From the NCBI RefSeq assembly GCF_000150275.1, contig NW_002060969.1, positions 558,943-622,942 on the forward strand: a stretch of 64,000 nt of DNA, given 5' to 3'. The notes beneath the pieces are model-generated. The model was given only the letters and a program-made list of their open reading frames with translations. It made no database searches and had not been told where the DNA came from. This DNA is from Trichoplax adhaerens (Eukaryota; Placozoa; Uniplacotomia; Trichoplacea; Trichoplacidae). The position numbers and the translations under genes were made by a program. Position 1 is the first letter of the stretch; each line of letters opens with the position of its first letter. This document shows, one piece after another, positions 40,124 through 51,349 of the stretch.

Positions 40124-40883
40124 CTAAGCTTCGTATGAATCTTCCTCGGCTATTTCTTCGATTTCGTTTTCGGCTTTAGGGAAGGATAAAGCTATGAGGT
40201 CATCTAGGCACAAGAATAAATTTTTAACTTTTTACCCCTTATAATAATTTGAATTAAAATATGCCATTGCAAATATTAACCTTGCAAACAAAGTGTAATG
40301 TGAAATTAATAATGCGTGTGTAAGTGATTAGCAAGCTTACCTAAAACTATATATGCGGAAGACCTCGGTCTACCTTCACTATCTACAAATCTCCCATATG
40401 ATAATCTACCATTAAGTAAGACCCGTTGCCTGAAAATACAATTGCAAATCATGTACGCGTATTAACTATTACTGTAGCAAATCTATATACAGGACGTAGT
40501 ATTACAAACTTCATACCCCTTCGTTACTGTTTGCATGATATAATTCTGTAACGCAGGCTTGTAAGCGAAGATGCTATGCCATTCCGTTTTAGTTGTCAAG
40601 TGTCCTGCCCAAAGCAGATAAATGTAAGGAAGAGTTATCCCAAATTCAAATATAAATTACGTTACCATTTTCTTAGGTCACCATACGTACAAGAAGGGAA
40701 AGGTGACTACAGTACCCTTTTACAAGTGGAACAAGTGAGTAGAAACTTTCTATAGTATAATACCTGAGTCTTCATTTTTAACAAACCATGACCTATTCGT
40801 GGCAACAGAGAATCTGACACTTTTATCATCCACCTTAACGGGATCATTTCCAACATTTCCTAGCAATTGCACATGATTGATGC
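40124..40883 (-). CDS. SSBP1: Mitochondrial single-stranded DNA-binding protein (first exon not certain)
   Basis: Tetrameric OB-fold protein that coats single-stranded mtDNA at the replication fork. Exons 40764-40883, 40517-40604, 40341-40429 and 40124-40203 join in phase: INHVQLLGNVGNDP, VRFSVATNRSWFVKNEDSG, HLTTKTEWHSIFAYKPALQN, YIMQTVTKG, QRVLLNGRLSYGRFVDSEGR, PRSSAYIVLG, and an acidic tail AENEIEEIAEEDSYEA-stop. These match SSBP1 (NRVHLLGRVGQDP, TTWHRISVF, KKGSRIYLEGKIDYGEY). The acidic tail is longer than in vertebrates and recalls the acidic C-terminal tip of bacterial SSB. The mitochondrial-targeting exon lies upstream; a candidate starts at ATG 41260 (MASLTS) with SRLIRNEESRRPIRS downstream, but it would need a 37-nt intron, so I leave it out. 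Confidence 0.9.
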
Positions 40884-41302
40884 CTAAAATGAGCAAACGA
40901 TCACAAAAGTTTATTATCGAACGTGACTTTACTAATATTACATCCACCAATTTAATGATACAGCACCACGACTACTATAATTAGGGTAATATATCTCGTC
41001 AATTCTCACGAGTTATACCATATTAGATGCAACGATAGTAAAATAAAAAGAAGCATATCGAAAACAAAACGGTATCTTGGTCAATTTTGTCACCAAAATC
41101 AATCAAGTTCCATTCACATAATGCTGCATTGAACATAATTCTAATTGATCTTACTTCGGATTGGTCGTCTCGACTCCTCGTTTCTTATAAGTCGCGAGGT
41201 AACCTATTACAGCAAGAAAAGATCCAGCACACGTTGTCTTACAGACGTCAAGGAAGCCATGCTTTGACTACTGTAGTTTATCTATCTGTAAATGGTTCAA
41301 TC

Positions 41303-42095
41303 TACAGTACGATACTGTACTGTACACTCTAAATGTACTGTACACTATTATCGTACATACAGTACTGTACTGTACTGTACTGTACAGTACTGTACACTGA
41401 GTGTACAGTAACAGTACACAATGATACTACAGTACTGTACAGTACGTGGCACGTACAGTACAGTACAGTATTTCAGTCCATCAAAAACAAATGGCCGAAT
41501 TTAGAATATCTGTTGGACGTTACGTAAATTCGTCTTGCGCGAGTACTAAAAGTGTGTAAATTGACAAAATTTTTAAATATTATCGGTGTGCAATAGTTAA
41601 CATCTCAGTTGAGAGGGGGTAAGCAATGATTCAAACAACTTTTGCTATTCTCATATGGTCTACTGTACATTGTACAATAGTGTACAATACAGTGTACAGT
41701 ATAGTGCAGTAATGAGCACTGACTATGGATTGCACCCAATAGGATTGTATGGAGCACTGGTATACTGTACAGTACAGTACTGTACTAACAGTGGTAGATG
41801 GAACAAACCGAGTTACGTCGTTTAGCATTAATTTTCCATGATATCTGTTAAATCGTTAAATCGGCTATTTAATTGCTTGTTTGCCCCTCGATGCTGTCGG
41901 GGACTGTAATAAACCGGGATTTACTGCGCTGTACAGTACAGTACTGTACTGTACTGTACATTATTACATTACAGTATTTAGTATTCCATGGTACTGAGGA
42001 GTACAGTACTGTACAGTACCGTAGATCCAGCGTGTGGTGTGTACAGTACTGTACTATAATCTGGTCAGTACAGTACAGTACTGTACTGTACTGTA
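41303..42095. repeat. GTACW pentamer arrays upstream of SSBP1
   Basis: Runs at about 41303-41330, 41358-41400, 41430-41470, 41660-41705, 41760-41790, 41930-41960, 42000-42020 and 42040-42095, with the same GTACT/GTACA units and orientation switches as at 35-37 kb. Open frames rich in Thr/Val/Tyr/Cys across this stretch (e.g. 41333-41527, 41873-42160 and 41631-41828) are translations of the repeat. Confidence 0.9.
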
Positions 42096-42099
42096 ACCA

Positions 42100-42958
42100 G
42101 GTCTTTATACAAATTTACTTCCCTACAGTGTTGCAGTACCATAATACTTATTCCCACTAAGATTCGAAGTGTCATGTAATGTCAAATGAACATGACAACT
42201 AGCACTGTCGTGTGGACCTCTAGAGCCGCTAGTAACCTAATGCCAGTAACGACTCAAGGGGAAAAATAAAGCAGGGACAACTCAAGGGAAAAATAACTTA
42301 TTTCTTCCCCTTGAGTTATCACTGCTAGTACTGAGAAACTTGCTGACACTGCTCAGTTTCATCTGCTGTATGCCAAATTATACCAGTCTACGTACAGATC
42401 GTATCTTTTATCTCTACATCATGCACCGGCAAAAGCTGAACGGAATATTTGAACTTAAATAAGTGTTGCGGATTTATGTTACGTATTTACTAGCGCATAC
42501 TATTATATTATTGTATTGCATGATTCTTTGCATTCATTCTTATCGGTTACTGAGAGTTTAGAAGTATTCGCACGCTACGATTTAACAATAAGGAAAGAAA
42601 TATACTGTACGATTATGCGGAGGCACATTCATTTACTTAATACATTCAAATAGTCTTCCCTGTTGATCACCAAATATTCAAAAGGACTGAATATCTTCAC
42701 AGGAAATACAGTGCTTTTATTGGCACAACGTATTATGATTCTTTATTTGTTGCTACAAAAAGGCTGTAGTTCCTTTTTAGTTGCTATTGAGATTATTGTA
42801 CTACATAAATACGTCATTTAACAATATAAGTAGCTTATCTTGGTATTTACTCGTATTCTCAATTTATTGCTTAGTTAATAATTAATTATATTATTAGTAG
42901 TATAAGAGACGTTTAAGTTTATCGTAATTTATGTCTATTAGAATGTATACGTGTATAT

Positions 42959-42994
<36 letters not shown>

Positions 42995-44000
42995 GATATG
43001 ATGCATCGTATCTATGGACGCATGGCTACTCTATTTCTAACATAACGTTATTGTATCATACGAATACAGTTTCGAGGTTGATTATAACTATGTTTACTTA
43101 TTCGAACCATGATTACGAAGTCATATTAATAGCGCCGGAAATATTCGATATCAAACTCTTCTTAACAGATAAGGTGTACACACGACTCTTGAGATCCCAG
43201 TATTCTGATACGGTTTTCAATAAAATCGATATTATGATTAGTCATTGCTTGTAGTCGTTTAAGAGTTACAGCACTGCAATTGTATGAGAATGTTCTTAAT
43301 GGTATTTGCATTAAAACTTATGTTTCAAGTTTTACCTTCAGATTCATTTATTGTTCCATAGATTCAATATTCTAGAATGAATTAAATACATAAATGACAG
43401 TCTAACTTTTGATGTAATAAGGCTGCACGGGCTATAGTAGTACTACATAAACATACCGCAGTTTTCATTAATTATACGAATTATCACTACTCTTACTAAA
43501 TTTGATAATTTCAGATTGTAAGTTATAGCATCTATATACCTGAATACTAAGAATTTATAACAATTATCCATGCAGTGTCCGCAAATGACTATGCTTTACC
43601 ATAGATGTATATAAATGACGCGTTAGGAATAGGTATGGAGTTTACACATAGGCAATCCTATAAATAATCGAGCTACCTTGTACAGTAGTAGAATGGAGCT
43701 CTAAGGATGTGTTTATCTCACTGTAATTCATATTTACAAACACATTCATTGAGCTCGATCGTACACAAATGCCTAACAATCTGATCATAATCGCTTTCGC
43801 TTACGTAAAACATCTATAACATGGAATCGATCTTATCTGTAGTGACCATGCAGCATGTGGGAGGCAACAGTTAACCAGTTGATAGTTACTGTTTTTATGT
43901 ATTAACAATTTAGTATCATTACGAGTTTGGAATAGAATTAGAATTTTTAAGCACATATTAACTGCATTGAAAGGTCTGATATGATGGTTAACTGATCTAA
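42100..44000. other. Region without a supported gene
   Basis: Contains a (TA)n tract at about 42958-42992. A 107-codon plus frame at 42931-43254 starts through this TA tract; its last 85 codons are not recognisable and it has no clear splice partners. Confidence 0.45.
42252..42317. repeat. Short direct plus inverted repeat (ACTCAAGGGGAAAAATAA)
   Basis: Two direct copies of ACTCAAGGG(G)AAAAATAA (42252-42269 and 42280-42296) are followed by an inverted copy TTATTTCTTCCCCTTGAGTT (42298-42317), forming a tight hairpin. Confidence 0.85.
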
Positions 44001-44038
44001 AGTATCTTCCTTCCCTCCTGACTTAATTTATTTCTTAC

Positions 44039-44080
44039 CCTGCACAGTTTTATACGCCTGATAGTATGAATAAAACAAAC
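44039..44080 (-). other. Possible further 42-nt microexon
   Basis: A GTAAGA donor follows a 42-nt phase-0 stretch reading VCFIHTIRRIKLCR. The acceptor is AAG rather than CAG/TAG, so this is weaker than the other microexons; the IKL-C-R end recalls PIKLR of the exon at 47137. Confidence 0.3.
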
Positions 44081-44669
44081 CTTCATTATCTTGTCTACCA
44101 ATCGGGAAGGTACCTTTCGTTGTGAATGCTATAGCAAAAGTTGTAGTATCACATATTATCATGATTGAATTTTTGGCTGCTTCTGACAATAAGTTCTTTA
44201 TTTATAATCAGTTTAAAGCTGGAGATATCGACAAATACACTACGACTAACTTCAAACCCTAATACCTGCTATAACTAGATTAACGTACGTTCACCAAGAA
44301 AATGGTAAAATCTCTTACGACCTCTCAGCAACGAAGATAAAAAATCCTCTTAGGAGCAACGAGAGTTTATGATATCACGCTAGCATAATTATTTAACTTT
44401 AGCTAGAGTATTTACGGTAAATAAAATCCCTCTCAAGTATCCTCATTCCTATATGTTTTAAAGCAAGAGTAACTTTACGATATGATTGAATTGGCTCTTG
44501 AAAGGTTAAAAATACTGAATACTGTACTGAAATACGTGTATAAACATATATGTAGTCTAAATACCCATGTCAGTAGCCGCTCTTCAGACAATAGCGATGT
44601 GAGTATGTAAAGCATGTATATCTGCAACACAAGTCTACTTACTCTACTTAAAATTACCATAAAACTTAC

Positions 44670-47600
44670 CTGAGAGAGGAAGGATAATGCAAATTCTTGC
44701 TATTATTTTACATATAAACCAGTAAAAACATCGTATTAAAATTTTACTAGTTGTAAAGTATAAATATGAATTGATCTGTTTAATACGAGTACTGTTGTGT
44801 ATAACCTATACCGTATTATTTTAAAATAGTTTCAGTTGTATATCCACTAACGTATCGAAATTTACATGGGTATCTAATATTTTTCTTTACTTACACGAAA
44901 TCTAGCCGAAAGGTACCATAGCAAGGGCAAGTTCTGAAATTATTTTAAAAAATTGGTACATAATGTCAACATGGAATATCCAGTGGCTGTGATATGATCA
45001 TATGAAATTAAATTAAAATATTCAGGATAAAATAGATATAACTATGAAATTCCTTATTTATCCCAGCTTCTCATTGAAACTTTATACACGTTAATAGAAC
45101 TTGAAGAATAATTCTGTTTTTGGCAAAGATAAAAATATTAAGTTTATACTACATACTAAAGCATTTGAGGATACTTTCAACTACAACTCAACCAGAGAAT
45201 ACAGTGAGGCAAAAGTTAATTATTTAATGTATACTAATTATTAGAAGACTAATTTTTAACGTTATCATAACCATCAATTTTTATTTCAATATTTACGTCT
45301 GCAACGTAAAATTCAAGGCGGTTGTCAACAGAGAGAACTAAGTAACTCAACAATCCTTAAAATTAAATAGCCTAATAGGAATTGCATTTTAAATTATTTT
45401 ATTTAGTAAGCCTTATGCCCCAATATGGCAAGGAACGAAACAATTATGTACGTATATACGTATATGATTATATAAATAATACTGTATAATGAATTTTCCG
45501 AAATTAGAATATTTAATGATGACACTTAGTTGACAAGTACCCACTAGGCAATACTTAAAAATGTAATGGTATCTTACATGATTATAAATCAGTTTACACT
45601 TACCGAATAATATTCACGCGAAAGGGGTATAGGGAATTCATTTGGCTACAATAAATTAAAAAATTACTAATAGCAGGATGACAGTATTCATCAACTGTCG
45701 TCTGTAAAGTATTGTGACCCACTGCAAGGAATATTATCGAGTAGCATAATTCGTATTTTCATGTAGCCTAGTCTGTAAGTACCGTATGTGCACCAGCTAG
45801 CTAGATAATTGCCAAAGCATTCACAAGATAAAACTGATTTATTATGTTTTACGTTCACTTACCGTCAATAACGTAGTCTCGTAAGGTGAAGGTAGATTTG
45901 GTCTCTGTAACACATAGTTTGATATGCTTATTTTGCTTTCTTGCAGTTAATTAAACATTAACATTATCATCTATTTTCATAGCAATAAGCTTTAAGAACT
46001 GTCACAATATTTATAGTGTTTATTTATAAATATTTCATTTTCTGAATTTAAACCAAATTGATATCGATTAGCCATGATAAGCTGTAAGTGCTTGATAAAG
46101 AAATCACTACTTTATATTCACACCTTGTTATTATCTACAACGTAACTACGATGCCCATCAATTACCCCCGTACAATGTATTACTGTATATAAAGTGTAAT
46201 ACAGTACTTAAAGCAAGTCTTGTGGGAGTGCCGTATATTTGGCATTGCTTGCTATTGAGATCGTGTTGCACGAAATGTTAGTACCGCAAATGAATTAAAA
46301 GTGCGAACGATCCTCGCTAATATGCGCTGCTATTATTTTCAAGAAATGCTGTATTTAACCAGTAGATCAGTGTAACATGTAATTTACTTACATTAAAGTA
46401 TAAGGGTGACAATGCAGGAGATGGAAGAGCTGGAGATGAGTCATCTTGCTAATCGTAAATAGTAATGAAAATAAAAATATATAATGTCCAGAATTGATAG
46501 CTAACACGCAGTAAAACGTCAATCCAGTTGCGATAAACTTACACGAAAGTATATGGGTACTTGTTGCGATGGTGGTGGTGGGGTATTATCTTGCTGTAAT
46601 AGTTTACAATATAATCAGGAGAGGCACTACCTGCATAATTATACTAATTTATTCTAATAGCATAAGTAACTATTTTATACTGTATGTAGAGTACAGCGTT
46701 AGCACCTACTCTAAAGTAGATAGGTATTTCTTGTGAAGGCGATGGAGGTGGCGATGTCGGCTCTTGCTGTAATAAAGTATTTTAGATACAACTTATAAGA
46801 TTGTAAATTTGTACGTACGATAATGTGACGAGTATGTCTTCCACATCGTACCTACCCGAAAGTAAATAGGAGGAGGAGGATCAGTGGGATCTTGCTATCA
46901 GAATATGCATATTATTACGTTAAGTTAGATTCAAGTTTTAATGGAAATTATATCAGCTAGTTTATTGCGTCAGCATATATAGGATGCTACATAGGACTCT
47001 TAGCGTGTGCGCTTACACGAAAAGAAATCGTTAGCGGTTCTTACCACTATGAATCAAAAAGTAGCTTTAGCTATATAACGTAAGCTTATTCTGTAATTTT
47101 GATAGAATCCTAATATGTATAGTCCATAGTACTTACACGCAACTTGATTGGTTTTAAAGGTGGTAGTGGCCGATTTTGCTATTATAACATTAAGCGAAAC
47201 GTTAACAGTGTCATTCAAAGTATAAGCCTTGATCGAAATAGTTAACATACAAACACTTGTGATAGAAATTTGTTGTAGGAATAAACACATAGAATAATTA
47301 AGCACAGCTATTAAATCTGCTATTAAGGTCAAAGGGCTACATTCAATTGGGATCTATCAGGTACTTACATTTAGATAGACGGACAATATCCATAGCAACG
47401 GATCATCTCTCTAAGATATAATAATTATTTAATGTTATAGTATATTAGTGGTGATCGTTTTATTAGTACGTGCGTTTGGCAACGCGTTAAGAACATTGAT
47501 ACTAAATTACTAATACTATATTCGTATTAACGATATATAATGAATTCAAACATATCAATAAGCCTGCAGGTTTCAAAGATCTATGTCAGAGATTCTATTA

Positions 47601-48683
47601 CCAAACAAAGATCATTAGAACACTGAACGCTATTATTATTACAGATTCTGATTATATAAAGCGTTCGAAATTGGTATAAAGATTCAAGTATCTACAGTAA
47701 TTTTCACCGAATAGAGTTCTAAGTGAATACCTACACTGTATTAGCCATAACTTCGATTTTTTATTATGGAGTTCATCATAGATTCTGTCACAGATTTTAA
47801 AGTAGAGTATCTATGGAATTTTTATTTTATTAAGTGTGCACTCACACGCATGAAGATGGAAGGGCTAAGCGAAGTCGAAATTTTTTTCTACAAAAAAAAT
47901 AATTTTTAATAATGTATTTATCCATCAAGCATCTGCTAAGTATCGTTTAACATAAATAAATCTATAAAATTGAGCGGAAATCCGAATTCTTTACACTAAA
48001 ATTTTCATATTGTTTATCAAAACTTACTTTTTTGTTCCTAGAAACTGGCGGCTTACTTCTCTAAAATTAGTTTTAATATTAATGAAATATTATTAAAAAT
48101 TTTGATAATGCATCTTATTAGATTTTGGTGAGAATTGTATAAACGTATCGTGATCATTTGAAGACTACGAAACCTAATTAATAGGTACCACAAATTTTTC
48201 TTTTTAATTGTAATCTGAATATTTATTGTTAGTCCCGACATTGTTAGATGTGAAAACATCATCAGCGTACGTTAATATACAATGTTATCGGTTTCATTCT
48301 TAACCTTAAGCAACAATCTGCTTAAAAAACTGAATAAACAAGCCTTCAATTTCAACAGATTTTAAAATGAATCAGTTGTCTCGTTCATTATAATTGTTTA
48401 CATGGTCCCACTATGCACAATAATAAGCTATTAATTATTCTAGCAAATTTCTGATTCTATTGTAACTACCTTTTAAATCGAAACTTTAATTGAGAATACT
48501 CACAACTAGGCTCTTTCCATTCAGCTTAGTCACTATTGGATGCAAATCTTTATTGTTTGAGCCTCCTTTTGTGATTGATGATGCCCTGTTTTCTTTAATT
48601 ATTTTGGCATTATTGACATTATCGCAATAGGCAGTAGTCATGATGAATACCGCTGCGATTAATAAGATTCTCCTTAATTTCAT
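44670..48683 (-). CDS. Secreted protein gene made of tandem phase-0 microexons (novel type)
   Basis: Exon 1 (48504-48683, 60 codons) encodes a signal peptide, MKLRRILLIAAVFIMTTAYC, and a hydrophilic stretch ending in NGKSLV before a GTGAGT donor. Twelve further exons with good acceptors and donors follow, each an exact multiple of three in phase 0: 48028-48060, 47846-47887, 47369-47410, 47137-47178, 46856-46894, 46710-46766, 46543-46593, 46392-46448, 45863-45904, 45604-45645, 44895-44933, 44670-44699 (33, 42, 42, 42, 39, 57, 51, 57, 42, 42, 39, 30 nt). Four are plainly duplicates: QDPTDPPPPIYFR, QEPTSPPPSPSQEIPIYFR, QDNTPPPPSQQVPIYFR, QDDSSPALPSPALSPLYFN. Others share a Q/R start, Pro core and hydrophobic-Arg end (QNRPLPPLKPIKLR, NLPLLWYLSARFR). 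About 232 codons so far; no terminal exon with a stop was found, so the gene extends below 44670. I know no family for it. Confidence 0.75.
47017..47040 (-). pseudogene. Possible decayed microexon
   Basis: A good donor (CGT before GTAAGC) follows EPLTISFR in phase 0, matching the YFR-donor end of the intact microexons. The preceding codon is TAA and no acceptor keeps the frame open, so it looks like a dead copy. Confidence 0.4.
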
Positions 48684-48789
48684 TTTTTACTTTGTTACTA
48701 TACCTATCATAGAAGAAGGAGCATTTGTTACTGCTGCAATTGAGTTAGTAATAACAGAGAAAGAATATCCAAGCAATATTTTAAGGTCG

Positions 48790-48798
48790 TTATATAAG
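48790..48798 (-). promoter_or_regulatory. TATA-like element upstream of the microexon gene
   Basis: Minus-strand CTTATATAAC lies about 108 bp before the ATG at 48683. A plausible core promoter by position; chance occurrence is possible at this AT content. Confidence 0.35.
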
Positions 48799-48822
48799 AT
48801 TACCAAATCTGATAGCGGTTAG

Positions 48823-50900
48823 GATAAAGTGATCATAATACAGACTTTAAATCATCAGGCATGTTATTCCAAGCATATATTGTAGCATTTCTGAACTAAT
48901 TGAATTTGAAAACGAATTTTGAACGCAGTCTGAGGCGTAACTTATATTGTACTCATACAGTGACGATATACTCAACAAATGTTGAGTCAAGAAACTGACG
49001 AAGTTTTATTTCTAAATCGCTATCTATCGTGAATAATAAAATGGTTAAGCATAAAATAATCAACCTGTAACTTATAGTTTTACGGTAATTATGTCTATAA
49101 ACACGCTTAAATCTAATATTACAGCGAAGCAATTTCAGAATCTACATTTCTTTATTCTAATAAACGATCATATTTATAGTGTGTACTTCTAAGTACACGG
49201 TATAAAGTTACTGAACCTCTGACAGGTCCACGACAAATGGTAATACTATCTGTTAAATGAACACATTATCGTAAACCGTCAGCAAAGCGACGGGAGTTTG
49301 CACTAGTATTTAACAATTTACACTGTGGAAATCTCTTAGACTCTAGCTAGATTATACCGTAGCATTACACTTACATAGAAGTAGCATATTATTATGAATC
49401 ATTCGTGTCTATAAGTAATTTCCTCCTGCTGTGCTCTTAACATTATAAAAGCTATCTTCTTTTGCCTATTTCATTAGTAGCTCTGGCAGTTACACCGTAA
49501 GCTTGCACGCTTTACCTATTCTACACCATTATAGTTGTTCGACTAGTCACATCGTTACTCGCATGATAATCTTACACGACTATTCTCTTACACTAGCTCA
49601 ATAAAGATTACTCTTCCGTTAACTATTCTATTGTACTTTATTGTGACTAATGCGAAACTCTCAACCTTCCGAAACATCGCAATATTGTTGCGGTACACTA
49701 TTTCAAAGCCCTTGTTTCTATATTCTAACAAGCTACTATATAAAATTCGAACAAGTACAAACCTTAACGAGTATTCAAAGTTTCCACTTCAAGGAAATTT
49801 GAAAAAGCGCCACGATTGCAATGATAAATTGTCGCCAAGATCGCACAGAGGGAATAATTTCGGTTAGAAAAGCAAAGCAAAGTTAACATATATATATACC
49901 TTCATTGTCCCTACAAACGATTCATAAATACGATAGATAATCTTTTAACGGAAGTGTTGATAATACAACTTATAATTGATGATGTATATTATTTTAATGA
50001 GAGAAATATATTTACAGGATTCGCATACTTTAGCATTTCTGCATTTCAAGAACAAAGCGATGATAGTACTGCTATTTTAAATAATTAATTACGGTATGTA
50101 ATCTAATAAATCAAGCCTTGCAAATTTGAAGACAGTAGCTAGCTTTTGATAAATATAATTATTATTATTGAACTAGGATTTTACATACAATTTAAATTTC
50201 TTAGAATGAAGCAAATACCTTACGGATAATAGAATACCCAGATACCAGATGACTTTACTTGATTACCTAAAATTTCAATACGGAAATACGAATTCTAAAT
50301 TTAGTATCCAATTATTCCTGTATCGAAAGTATTTTCTAATACTACAGTAATAAATGTGATGCTAAATTAGCGAACAACATGAATCGAAGTCCTTTTAAAT
50401 CAGACTTACGGTACACATTATTTAGTAGATTAATTTATTTGTAATATTGTAGTATCATCCGATAAAGCTCCTATCAATTATAAATTTCAATTTATAGAAG
50501 ACAAGCATCCTTCTTGATAAACAGTTTACCAAAGATTAGATGGTCGTTACATTATTATTCAACACATATTGGTATTGGAGTATTTCATTCAAATATCAGC
50601 GTACCGCTAAATTCAGTTGAATGAGGCAACGCTAATCACTAATGTCTATAAATAGCACCTACAGCATCTTGCATTAAGATCATTATTGACGCTAATTGAT
50701 ATACGTGTATAATAAGACGCTAGGGTATTTGCAAATGTTATAATGTTTCCCAAACATTATATCTAAACAAAGTAACACCAAACTTCTCATCCATTAGAAA
50801 AACGTTTATAACCTACACTGTGCGTTAGCGACGCCTCTACGTCATACCCGGTGCGATACCGTAGTATATTATATGTACATGCATACTGTGTTCTGATCCA
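48823..50900. other. Spacer, no gene seen
   Basis: AT-rich DNA upstream of the microexon gene. The 78-codon plus frame at 49631-49867 has no recognisable content. Confidence 0.45.
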
Positions 50901-50904
50901 TAGT

Positions 50905-51345
50905 AAAACCGCTAAATTAATTATTACAGTATGGGCATGCAAGGCGGTATTAACAGTATGAAAAAAGGTTAAATGCAGTAAAACGCTAAATGTGTGCTTT
51001 CGAAACGAAGTGCAGATCATAATCATACAGTATTAAATATAAAAAGAGAGTGATATACTGTATAACGCCAAATATGGGTATGCGAATCTCAAAGTATTAA
51101 TTAAAGGCGCACTGTAATGTGCTTTCTGTACCGTATACCAGCTAAATTATTATAATTATGCAGGATTAATGATATGATAAAAAGTTATATGCAGTAAAAC
51201 GCCAAATGCATGCGTTCGAAACAATGTGTTTATTATAACCATACGGTATTAAGTATAAAAAGAGATTGATATACTGTTTAACGCCAATACGGGCGTGCGA
51301 ATCTCGAAATTGTTAATTAAAGACACACTGACGCACTGTATAGTA
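50905..51345. repeat. Degenerate tandem repeat, period about 216 bp
   Basis: GCAGTAAAACG at 50975 recurs at 51191 in the same order with neighbouring blocks: TTTCGAAAC, ATACxGTATTAAxTATAAAAAG, GATATACTGT-TAACGCC, GGGxxTGCGAATCTC and TTAATTAAAG. An older partial copy containing ACCGCTAAATTAATTATTACAG precedes the first unit. Copies differ by many substitutions. Confidence 0.8.
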
Positions 51346-51349
51346 CTGT

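Noticed and set aside
41199..41260. Candidate SSBP1 first exons (MASLTS / SRLIRNEESRRPIRS)
   Set aside because: Composition fits a targeting peptide, but the intron between them would be only 37 nt, so kept out of the model.
35350..42100. Possible CRISPR-like array
   Set aside because: Units are 5 bp, contiguous and irregular, without spacers of constant length; the genome is eukaryotic.
41333..42160. Thr/Val/Tyr/Cys-rich frames at 41.3-42.2 kb
   Set aside because: Direct translation of GTACW repeats, not genes.
42931..43254. 107-codon plus-strand frame
   Set aside because: It begins by translating a TA microsatellite and has no splice partners or recognisable motif.
47600..47640. Extra 21-nt microexon (CSNDLCL) with GTAATA donor
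   Set aside because: Phase 0 and open, but donor is weak and the stretch too short to separate from chance.
48640..48822. 60-codon plus-strand frame opposite the signal-peptide exon
   Set aside because: Antisense of the microexon gene start; no partner exons.
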